Assembly (NCBI RefSeq): GCF_013410115.1
Contig: NZ_JACCCV010000002.1
Coordinates: forward strand, 992,001 to 1,056,000
Length of the DNA stretch: 64,000 nt
Direction of reading: 5' to 3'
From: Tunturiibacter gelidiferens
Lineage (GTDB): Bacteria; Acidobacteriota; Terriglobia; Terriglobales; Acidobacteriaceae
The notes beneath the pieces were generated by a model. The model made no database searches, was not told the origin of the DNA, and saw nothing but the letters and a program-made list of their open reading frames with translations. Of the stretch, positions 6,424 to 15,253 are shown one piece after another. Position 1 is the first letter of the stretch. Each line of letters begins with the position of its first letter. The position numbers and the translations under genes were made by a program.

Positions 6424-9400
6424 TTAGAAGTTCAGTCGCAATTGGAACTCAGTAGTTCGCGGTCCACCGATATCCGATGTGCCCGAACCGCGCTGCACAC
6501 GATTCTGATCGTGGTCGGCGAAGCTGTTGGGGCCATTGAGCAACCCGCTCAAAGCGGCGTTCCCGCCCAGCGCGGTTGTCGTGTTTGCGAGTGTGCCGTT
6601 GATGTAGTCTTTGAAGTTCGAGAAGTTGCCAACGTTATAGAATGCGATCCCCGGCACCAGCGACACTCCCTCCCGCAGCCGACTCAAACGAATCGGATAC
6701 GAGATGCTCAGATCGAGGGCGCGATAAAAAGCGTTTTCTGGACCGCGCGCCTCCGGGACAGGTGAAATCGGCTGCTGTGTCGCCTGAAGAGCCGACAGTT
6801 GCCCCGGAGTAAAGAGTCCTGCTGTAAGCAACGCCTGACCCGCCGGCGTAAACTGACCGGCCTGCGTTGAGTTGTACTGAGAGATTAACTTATTGAGATT
6901 GTTCCCCTTGTACTCATGCATGAACGCGCCAGGTTGGGTTCCAGGAACGATATCGCCGATTGTCCCATCGCCCGTAACATCGGACTGGAAGATACCCCCT
7001 ACCGCGCTGCCGCTCGTTCCACCATTGTCAAGATAGAGGTTCGTGGCCGCAGCAGAGAAGAAGTGCCCGATGATACCGATCTGTGGACCATACTTCAGTG
7101 TCGCTGATCCTCCAAACGAGATCTCATGGGTATGATCTAGCCCACTCCGGCCGATATAGGCCGTGGGATTGTCATAGTCGTAAGATGGCGATGAAAAGAA
7201 CTGATCACCAACACCTGTGTTCCCATTGTTTGTCGCGGGGTTTGCTGTAGAGATGGCACGCGAGAAGGAATACGAAATCTGCAGATTGGAACTCATAATT
7301 CCAGGAGCAGGGTGTGCCTTCTGTTCACGAAATACCACCTGCAGCGCATCATAGCCTGACCTCCCGGCGGGAAACAGAAACAGGCCCTCACCTAGATTTG
7401 GATTGATACCCGGAAACGCCGCCCCTGTAGCCACTGTCAACCCGTTGTACGACGCGGGATTGCTATTGAGGAAGGTGTTTCCCGAGTCCAGACCGTTTGC
7501 CGCGAAGTCAGCGATCTGCGCTCCAGCGGCAATAGCACAGGCAATGGCCGCAGAACTGTATCCGCCAGCGCAGTGGAAGGAGCTGGTAGCAGAAGCGATC
7601 GCGTTCTGAGCCGCAGCTAGATTCAGCGTACGTGCGGCGCCCACGCGATTCACATCAATCTGTTGAGCGATCTTCAGAGTAGAGTTGTGGACATAGTCGA
7701 CTGAGAGAATGCCCCCCTTGAAGATCTCCCGCTGGATACCGCCGTTCCACTGTTCCGAGTACGGCGTTCGATAGGGTGCCGCGTATGCGCCGACTATCGT
7801 CAGTGTATTCCCGACATATTGACCGTTGCTGGCCGGGCCAACCGATTTAGTCACCTGCTGAAACAGATTTTGAAGATTGATAAAGTGCTGGCCTGCCTGA
7901 CTCAAAGGCTCCGTACAAATATCGGCAATGGAGACTCCGCCGTCACTCGTGACGACTGAACCGTCCGGCAGCGTGAGGGAGTTTGTACCGCCGCATATAC
8001 TGTGGTTCGTATCGTTGAACAGTCCTTTCTTGATCAGAGCCTGGCGTGAGTTGAGGGTGTTGTTGAAGACATCGCCCTCGTAAAAGATGCCGAAGGCCGC
8101 GCGCACGACAGTCTTATGATCCCCGGGACTGAAAGCGAATCCAAGCTGCGGGCCGAAGTTTGCATAGGGCTGGTGAATCCTCTTCCCTAGCCCCGGCTGA
8201 AACTGGTCGAAGAGCGGCGCGCTGCCAGAGCAAGGGGCAGGAGAGATCGTTACGTCGGAGCAGAGCGGAGTTGGCAGATCCTGGTTAGCCCGATCAGTAT
8301 CGACGCTCCACCGCACTCCCGCAGTAAGAGTGAAGCTCGGAGTAATCTTCCAGTTGTCGGAGACGTAGGCACCCTCCCGCCAATCCTCGACTCCCCCGCC
8401 TGGCAGACCAAAGCCTGGGTTCTCTGTGAAAAAACCCTGTCCATTACCAAACAACACGGTAGAGGCGTAGTACCCGTTCAGAGGATCCGAGGGGCACGGA
8501 CCAGGCGTTCCACTTCCGCAGTCGGCAAGCTGAGTGGACGCTGTAAGCGTCGCTCGGGGAGCGAGTCCAAGAAAGCTTGCAAAGCCGCCGCCCAGAATGC
8601 GATTGATGCTATACCCGTAACGAATCAGATGAGAGCTTTTGGTCCAACTTCCGTCGTAGCGGAACTGCTTATCCGACTGATAGGTTTCTTGCGGAGAATC
8701 GACGTTCGGCCCTGAGTAAAGACCCGCAGAGCTCAGACGAAAGTTCAAGCCTGGAAAACCATTATAAACACTGGCGTTTCCTGTCGTACCGTCGATCAAA
8801 AGATTATGGAACTTCTCGTAGCTTGCACGAAACGAGTGGGTAAAATGCCCGATTGTAAAGTCAGCTCCGCCCGCGATACCAGGTGTGTTATCGCGGTTGT
8901 TGTATATCTCATAGCCGGCTCCGAAGTTCGAGCTCGAGCTGTTGACGTCGTAGTTGGCGCGAGCGAAATAATGCACGCCCCATCGTCCGCTGTAATCCAA
9001 CCGAACGGTGGAGTACGTCTCTCGGTACGGAGACGGTATTGTCGGGTGTGCCTCCTGAATCGCCGAGAAGAGCGGAGCAAGTGTGATCGAAACTGGTGAC
9101 TCCTGCTTAATGCGCTCCGCATTCGCGAAGAAAAATAACTTGTCTTTGAGAATCGGCCCCCCGATGCTTCCACCGAACTGGTTCCTCTGAAAAGGAGTAT
9201 CGATGCCGCCCGCAGTTCTCGCAAAGAGCGCGCTGTGATCCTGAAAGTTATAGAACGCCTGGCCATGGAATTTGTTGGTTCCGGAGTTCGTTGACACCAG
9301 CACCTGACCAGTCGAGGTTACCTCGCCTGAGACGTCTTGTGTCGAGCGGTTCAGCTGAAAGTCACCGATCGCGCCCTGTGACACATTGAAGATGGTTGTT

Positions 9401-10014
9401 CCGACGTTCTCGTCAGTGATGTCCTGACCGTCGAGAAGAATACGCGTGGTGCGACCCGAAACACCGCTTGTCGAAATCGCAGAGTAGCCTGCCTTCGTCG
9501 GGTCGAACGACTCCCCACTCTGCAGGATGACCCCTGGTTCGATCTGGGCGAGATCGAGAAAGTTTCGCCCGTTCACCGGCAGAGAATCGATCTGGTCCTT
9601 CGTGATAACGTCGCTGACGCCCGCCTGATCCGTGTTAATCTGAAGCGCGCCGGCGTTTACCTCCACCGTCTCAGTCGAGGAGCCGATCGCGAGCTTGAAA
9701 TTTCCATTAGTCGCCGTCCCCGTACGGACAACCGTCTTCACCGTAAGCTTCTCAAACCCCGCAGCATTCACTGTCACCGTATAAGGCCCGGGAGTCAAAG
9801 GCCCTAAGCTATAGAAGCCGCTGGAGTCAGACTTCAAAGTCTTCGACGAATTGGTGTCATTACCGAGAATAAAGATCGTCGCATCCGGTACGATCGCTCC
9901 CGTACTATCTGTGATGGTGCCCTGGATCGACCCGCCATTGACCGAGATCGCCTGCCCCGCTCCGTTCAACGTTGTGGCGAGCAATAGTATTAGCAACCCA
10001 CATAGTGTTTTCAT
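6424..10014 (-). CDS. Oar-like TonB-dependent receptor with carboxypeptidase-regulatory domain
   Basis: The ATG at 10014 was chosen because it follows AGGAGA and begins a proper signal peptide (MKTLCGLLILLLATTLNGAGQA); upstream in-frame codons lack both. The 1196-residue mature architecture is a CarboxypepD_reg-like beta domain (about 27-115, SIQGTITDSTGAIVP...PGPYTVTV), a plug region (ITKDQIDSLPVNGRNFLDLAQIEPG) and a very long outer-membrane barrel ending in FQLRLNF, with the terminal Phe expected for BAM insertion. Acidobacteria carry dozens of such proteins, many linked to carbohydrate or peptide uptake. No substrate-specific neighbour remains here, although a broken alpha-galactosidase lies 1.3 kb upstream. 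It is transcribed alone. Confidence 0.9.
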   Translation of the reverse strand: MKTLCGLLILLLATTLNGAGQAISVNGGSIQGTITDSTGAIVPDATIFILGNDTNSSKTLKSDSSGFYSLGPLTPGPYTVTVNAAGFEKLTVKTVVRTGTATNGNFKLAIGSSTETVEVNAGALQINTDQAGVSDVITKDQIDSLPVNGRNFLDLAQIEPGVILQSGESFDPTKAGYSAISTSGVSGRTTRILLDGQDITDENVGTTIFNVSQGAIGDFQLNRSTQDVSGEVTSTGQVLVSTNSGTNKFHGQAFYNFQDHSALFARTAGGIDTPFQRNQFGGSIGGPILKDKLFFFANAERIKQESPVSITLAPLFSAIQEAHPTIPSPYRETYSTVRLDYSGRWGVHYFARANYDVNSSSSNFGAGYEIYNNRDNTPGIAGGADFTIGHFTHSFRASYEKFHNLLIDGTTGNASVYNGFPGLNFRLSSAGLYSGPNVDSPQETYQSDKQFRYDGSWTKSSHLIRYGYSINRILGGGFASFLGLAPRATLTASTQLADCGSGTPGPCPSDPLNGYYASTVLFGNGQGFFTENPGFGLPGGGVEDWREGAYVSDNWKITPSFTLTAGVRWSVDTDRANQDLPTPLCSDVTISPAPCSGSAPLFDQFQPGLGKRIHQPYANFGPQLGFAFSPGDHKTVVRAAFGIFYEGDVFNNTLNSRQALIKKGLFNDTNHSICGGTNSLTLPDGSVVTSDGGVSIADICTEPLSQAGQHFINLQNLFQQVTKSVGPASNGQYVGNTLTIVGAYAAPYRTPYSEQWNGGIQREIFKGGILSVDYVHNSTLKIAQQIDVNRVGAARTLNLAAAQNAIASATSSFHCAGGYSSAAIACAIAAGAQIADFAANGLDSGNTFLNSNPASYNGLTVATGAAFPGINPNLGEGLFLFPAGRSGYDALQVVFREQKAHPAPGIMSSNLQISYSFSRAISTANPATNNGNTGVGDQFFSSPSYDYDNPTAYIGRSGLDHTHEISFGGSATLKYGPQIGIIGHFFSAAATNLYLDNGGTSGSAVGGIFQSDVTGDGTIGDIVPGTQPGAFMHEYKGNNLNKLISQYNSTQAGQFTPAGQALLTAGLFTPGQLSALQATQQPISPVPEARGPENAFYRALDLSISYPIRLSRLREGVSLVPGIAFYNVGNFSNFKDYINGTLANTTTALGGNAALSGLLNGPNSFADHDQNRVQRGSGTSDIGGPRTTEFQLRLNF

Positions 10015-10186
10015 GATTCGTCTCCTGTGCCTCGCAAGATCATCAAAAGCGACGCCGCGATGCATGACCGCGGATCGACAAGCTGTATTCAGGCCGACCT
10101 CACGCAAACTGAATAACAATCTGAGCGGTCGTTTTTTGGGTAGGCATGTGTTCCATCAGATCCATTGACGAATGAATGCTGTTGAC

Positions 10187-10201
10187 TGACCAGATTGGCC
10201 A
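10187..10201. promoter_or_regulatory. Operator-like TGACCA-GAT-TGGCCA dyad upstream of the TonB-dependent receptor
   Basis: The arms match at 5 of 6 positions around a 3-nt centre, and the site overlaps the 8-bp palindrome TTGGCCAA. It lies about 170 nt upstream of the receptor start codon, where a sugar- or GntR-type regulator could bind. Confidence 0.35.
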
Positions 10202-10690
10202 ATACCTGAAGCACCCTTCGCTTCGTGCAATGAAGATTTCCAATCCGAGATGGAACGGATCGTAATCACGCCTGGGTTCTATTTACGCAACGTTCAATGC
10301 TGTTGAGGGTGGAATTTGTTCTGGACGCCGGACACGACATGGTGAAATCTTCCGAAGAATTGCGGGCCATAGATTCTTCCATTTAGTTTCGGAAGAATCG
10401 ACGAGGCAGGCTCGCATCGAAAGTGGAGAAAGCCAAAGCCGCAGCACCCTGTAAGCCATAAACTACTTCGAAATAATCGAATCGTTACTTGGTAGGACTG
10501 ACTTTAGGCGAACCTGGTGGGATCTGCTATGGCCACCTCAAAAAAAAATCCCATAGCCACTCTGCGAAGGCTCGCAGCTGATGATTCGCGAGTGCGGGTC
10601 TAAGACGCTCTGACCATCTAAACCTTCGGCAAGCTGACTCTTACTGCTGATTCAGAATTCGCTATCGAGATGAAACTTTTACACTCACGC
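10202..10690. other. Non-coding stretch with GGAAGAA dyads upstream of the receptor
   Basis: No credible gene is visible. The clearest structure is a perfect 9-bp inverted repeat, GATTCTTCC-N10-GGAAGAATC, at 10372-10399. A second partial palindrome of the same sequence, TCTTCCGAAGA, starts at 10348. A 7-bp dyad GCTATGG/CCATAGC (10526-10557) encloses a run of A. The stretch probably holds the distal promoter of the receptor and eroded sequence. Confidence 0.4.
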
Positions 10691-11038
10691 TTAAAGCCTC
10701 GAGCCGCCATCGACGGGAATACTCGCACCTGTGATCCAACGCGCACAGTCTGATGCCACGAAAGCGACTACGTCCGCGACGTCCTCGGGTTTGCCGAGTC
10801 GCTTCAGCGCCTGCATTTCCAGAGCAACTTCTCGACCTGACTCTGTCTTCGTAAAACTCGACATATCCGTATCGATTACTCCTGGCGCGATAGCGTTCAC
10901 GCGTACGCCACGCGATCCAAGAATGGCAGCCCAGTGTCTGACCCGAGTCTCAATTGCTCCCTTGGTAGAGGCTTAAGCACCGGCATACGCAACGATCAGC
11001 CGAAGGGGAATGGGAGCCAGCGAGCTAGCGAAGTTCGA
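10691..11038 (-). pseudogene. Remnant of a short-chain dehydrogenase/reductase
   Basis: The C-terminal third of a classical SDR is intact (VRVNAIAPGVIDTDMSSF, then GASIPVDGGSRL at the end). Reading upstream in the same frame gives SNFASSLAPIPLRLIVAYAGA, a TAA stop, then ASTKGAIETRVRHWAAILG. The stop falls directly before ASTK, exactly where the catalytic Tyr of the YxxxK motif is expected, so one base change (TAT or TAC to TAA) may have killed the enzyme. The N-terminal cofactor-binding half is not recognisable. It sits in a decayed region beside a tRNA gene. Confidence 0.75.
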
Positions 11039-11345
11039 TTCAGGAACCCAAAGCGGTTGCTGAATCTCTGTTCCAATGGTTTGCTATTGGAACACGGTGC
11101 GAAGGAGCCGGGATACGCAAGCCTCTCCTAGAGCTTGTCGCTTGATCGCTGTATATCTCAGTTTGGCAGGTCGTCAGCAAGCCTCAGTGGCAAACTAATT
11201 CCCCTCCAATTGTGGGAACCTGGCTTGTGAAGACCCCGAGGCATCCTTGAGCAATATTGAGAGCGCGCGGAAGGATTCTTGAAGGTAAAGCTCCCAGACT
11301 GATCGGTCGCCGCGCTCATCTGAGTGCCGTCTCGCAGTTTCAACT
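11039..11345. other. Eroded sequence between two pseudogenes
   Basis: The minus strand holds a frame encoding LRDGTQMSAATDQSGSFTFK, which could be a scrap of a carboxypeptidase-regulatory domain or the degraded C-terminus of the neighbouring GH36 remnant. Nothing functional is supported. Confidence 0.3.
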
Positions 11346-11780
11346 TTACAGACGGTAAGGCGCCGCAGTATCTATTTCGTCTGGTGCCCACTTGCTTAGG
11401 TTTCCCCAATTCCCAACGCACCCTGCATCGCGGATACGAATCTAAACTGCAATGGGATCGCACGCTTGTCGAGAAAGTTCGGCACGTCCGTGACCCAGGC
11501 AGCCATAGTCTCTGGCGTATCGGCGTGAGTGAAGCCATCTTGGAGGGCTAATCTGTCCAGCGCGTCAGTATTACCAATCTCCAAGTCCGGCTCGATCGCT
11601 GTTTCGCTGTCCAAACCACCCGTCATCGACGATGAAACGTTCCACCCCCAGCTTGCCAGCTTTGTCCGCCAACGCGATTTGGCCTGCCTCATCAAAAGCG
11701 AATTCGGTCGCCTCCCACGAGTTGTAAATCACAGGTCGTGGTTTGGGATCCGGATGTGTTGGCAGAATCCCCGCTACCTG
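11346..11780 (-). pseudogene. GH36 alpha-galactosidase remnant with internal deletion and frameshifts
   Basis: Three pieces in three minus-strand frames join into a GH36 sequence. The first reads PRPVIYNSWEATEFAFDEAG, then LADKAGKLGVERFIVDDGWF and RAGLGDW. This is the family's YNSWEA and DDGWFG core. At about 11565 it jumps to NTDALDRLALQDGF, then MAAWVTDVPNFLDKRAIPLQ and FRFVSAMQGALGIG, which belong more than 100 residues later in intact enzymes; the segment containing the catalytic Asp is lost. A last shift gives GNLSKWAPDEIDTAAPYRL and a stop. Intact enzymes release terminal alpha-galactose from oligosaccharides. It is clearly non-functional. Confidence 0.8.
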
Positions 11781-11928
11781 GAGCTGTGAAGAGCATGCGA
11801 AGCTTGTCCTTGCCCATGCGACGTGTAGCCCGCATAAAACTTTGGCGTCTCCAGGCTCTCGTTTGCAGAAATAGCGCGTCTAAGTGTTCACTAAAATCAA
11901 TAGATTGAACCACAGCGTAATTGTAGGA

Positions 11929-12018
11929 TGGTGCCCGGAGGGGGACTTGAACCCCCACGACCTGATAAGGGTCTGCGGATTTTAAGTCCGCTGTGTCTGC
12001 CGATTTCACCATCCGGGC
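11929..12018 (-). tRNA. tRNA-Leu (anticodon UAA)
   Basis: The minus strand folds as a class II tRNA. The acceptor stem is GCCCGGA/TCCGGGC followed by encoded ACCA. The anticodon stem is GCGGA/TCCGC with loop CTTAAAA, giving anticodon TAA. The variable arm is long, and the T arm is GGGGGTTCAAGTCCCCC. Ninety bases including CCA is normal for tRNA-Leu. It borders the pseudogene-rich stretch 10.7-11.8 kb, a common position for old integration events. Confidence 0.95.
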
Positions 12019-12148
12019 TCGCGAGAAAGAACACCCCGCCTGCACCATCTTAACGCATTCCCGAAGACTTCCAGTCACGGAACATCAACGAGCATATGTG
12101 CGTATCTTCGAAACTCAGTTTGCATATTATCCCGGGTCGGTCCCAGCT

Positions 12149-13405
12149 ATGCCATTCAACGAAATCCTGATGCAAACCTTATCTGCGCTCTGGGACACCA
12201 AGCTCCGTAGCTTTCTGACTATGTTCGGCATCGTCTGGGGCATCACTTCGGTGATCCTGCTCGTTGGGCTGGGCATCGGGTTCAACGTGGACCAAAAGGA
12301 ACATCTCCGCACAATCGGCACCGACATCGCCATCATCTTTGCCGGCAAGACCGGTGCCCAGGCAGGAGGATACGCTGCTGGCCGCGACATCCATCTCACC
12401 GTCGATGACGCCATCGCAATCCAGCAGCAGGCCACGCTAGTAAAGACCGTAAGCCCCGAACTACGACGCAGCGTCTCTGAGGTCAGCCAGTGGAACGCAG
12501 CCAACCGAGCTGTGCGCGGAGTGTGGCCAGATTATCAGCGATTCCGGTCCCTCACCGTCGAGCAAGGACGCCTCATGACCGAGCAGGACGAAGCTGAGGG
12601 AGCACGAGTCATAATACTTGGAGCCGAAGCAAACCGGCAGCTCTTCCCCGGAAAACCGGTCATCGGACAACCGCTTATGGTAAGCGGCTACCAATACACC
12701 ATCATCGGTGTGCTCGCCAAAAAGAAGCAGAATGGCAGCTACGGCAGCGGCCCGGACAACACACAACTGTTCACAACATACTCCGCCATGGCCCGTGACT
12801 TCCCACCCACCGAAGGCCCCGGCGTCATTCGCGGATATGTAAACAACATCGTCGTCGAACCGGTATCGCCCGAGATGCATGAAAAAGCATTGGCCCAAGT
12901 CACACGAATCATCGCGGAGCGCCATCACTACGATCCCAACGACAAAGAAGCGTTGTGGATCTGGGACACTCTCGAAGGCTCGAAGTTTACCGAGCGCATC
13001 TTCAGCGTCATGACGTTCTTCTTCGGAGCGGTAGCGCTCCTCACTCTCGCTCTGGGTGGTATCGGGGTCATGAATATCATGCTGGTCGCGGTCACTGAAC
13101 GCACTCGCGAAATCGGTGTACGCAAAGCGCTCGGTGCGACGGCCATCGACATCAAACGCCAATTTCTCGTCGAGTCCGCAATCATCACGTTGGTAAGCGG
13201 TCTCGGTGGCCTTGCACTCGGAGTCGGTGTCTGCATAGCGATGCGCTACGTCCCGCTCCCTGACTTCGTGCCACATCCAGTAATCTCTCCGTTGGCCATC
13301 GCCGCGTCGCTCACCACTCTTGCAGCCATCACCGTCTTCGCTGGAATGTATCCCGCACTGCGAGCCGCAAATCTTAGCCCCATGGAATGCCTGAGGACCG
13401 AATAG
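12149..13405 (+). CDS. MacB/FtsX-type ABC transporter permease
   Basis: The ATG at 12149 begins MPFNEILMQTLSALWDTKLR, the usual start of this family; the frame extends upstream across the antisense tRNA gene and that extension is not believed. The 418-residue protein has one N-terminal membrane helix (FLTMFGIVWGITSVILLVGL), a periplasmic MacB_PCD domain, and three C-terminal helices of the FtsX fold with the signature ERTREIGVRKALGAT. Such permeases work with a MacB-like ATPase in mechanotransmission or efflux of peptides, lipoproteins or macrolides. No ATPase is encoded nearby. The next gene encodes a second permease 2 nt later, suggesting a heterodimer. Confidence 0.9.
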   Translation: MPFNEILMQTLSALWDTKLRSFLTMFGIVWGITSVILLVGLGIGFNVDQKEHLRTIGTDIAIIFAGKTGAQAGGYAAGRDIHLTVDDAIAIQQQATLVKTVSPELRRSVSEVSQWNAANRAVRGVWPDYQRFRSLTVEQGRLMTEQDEAEGARVIILGAEANRQLFPGKPVIGQPLMVSGYQYTIIGVLAKKKQNGSYGSGPDNTQLFTTYSAMARDFPPTEGPGVIRGYVNNIVVEPVSPEMHEKALAQVTRIIAERHHYDPNDKEALWIWDTLEGSKFTERIFSVMTFFFGAVALLTLALGGIGVMNIMLVAVTERTREIGVRKALGATAIDIKRQFLVESAIITLVSGLGGLALGVGVCIAMRYVPLPDFVPHPVISPLAIAASLTTLAAITVFAGMYPALRAANLSPMECLRTE

Positions 13406-13407
13406 CG

Positions 13408-14664
<1,257 letters not shown>

Positions 14665-14668
14665 CCCC

Positions 14669-14682
14669 TTGGTCCGGACCAA
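14669..14682. other. Perfect 14-bp palindrome after the permease pair
   Basis: TTGGTCCGGACCAA equals its reverse complement and starts 4 nt after the permease stop. There is no T-run, so it is a poor intrinsic terminator. It could be a protein-binding site or a transcript-end stabilising stem. A further small dyad (GTCAC-GAA-GTGAC) and a CCTCC/GGAGG stem follow before 14765. Confidence 0.45.
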
Positions 14683-14778
14683 CGGGAACACTCACGCACT
14701 CATCCAGCCAAGACCGGTACACAAGTCACGAAGTGACCGCCCTCCGCGCAGGAGGCCCGTCCGGCAGGACACACGCTT

Positions 14779-15042
14779 CTAATTAGCCAGACGATACCGA
14801 ATCGTCTGATCCTCAAGAAAATACTCCGCCGAACAATCGGAACCTCCGCAGATCATCGCCTGCAGACCCGCGCACTGCTGCTTCGTAATCAACCCCAGCG
14901 ACCCGCACGATGGACACGCAAGCACCGCCCAGTAAGGGTTGTCCGCCTTACCCAGCTCGCCTGCCTGCTCCAGCAGAAACAACGTACCCGGCTGCATCTG
15001 CTCCGGGATCCACACTTCAAGTAGGTTCAATTCCGCTACCAT
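14779..15042 (-). CDS. Small Cys-rich protein, possible zinc ribbon
   Basis: The start at 15042 (MVAELNLLEVWIPEQMQPGT) is preceded by GAGG at good spacing; the upstream extension has no ribosome site. The 87-residue protein contains CPSCG (about residues 57-61) and later CAGLQAMICGGSDC, so four or more Cys could bind one zinc. No signal peptide or membrane helix is seen. I do not recognise a named family. It is convergent with the ABC permease pair and lies downstream of the transglycosylase gene on the same strand. Confidence 0.65.
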   Translation of the reverse strand: MVAELNLLEVWIPEQMQPGTLFLLEQAGELGKADNPYWAVLACPSCGSLGLITKQQCAGLQAMICGGSDCSAEYFLEDQTIRYRLAN

Positions 15043-15253
15043 GCTTGCCTCTTCTTCCAACGGTTGTCTGCGGTTCATGACTCACGTTCTAGCGCCAATA
15101 CCGATTTGTCGGGCTGCGGAAGAGACCTCCTGGATGGCTTTTGCCTTGTAGCTCTATGCACTACTTCTGGTGCAAAGCATAACGGATTTCCTGCCGCTGT
15201 CAATCCCGCGTTTTGCACAATTTTGCTCGGGGAGACGCCTCGCTGGTTCTCTT

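Noticed and set aside
11993..12148. N-terminal extension of the first ABC permease across the antisense tRNA gene
   Set aside because: The extra 52 residues are not permease-like, and the frame overlaps a complete tRNA. The MPFNEIL start fits the family.
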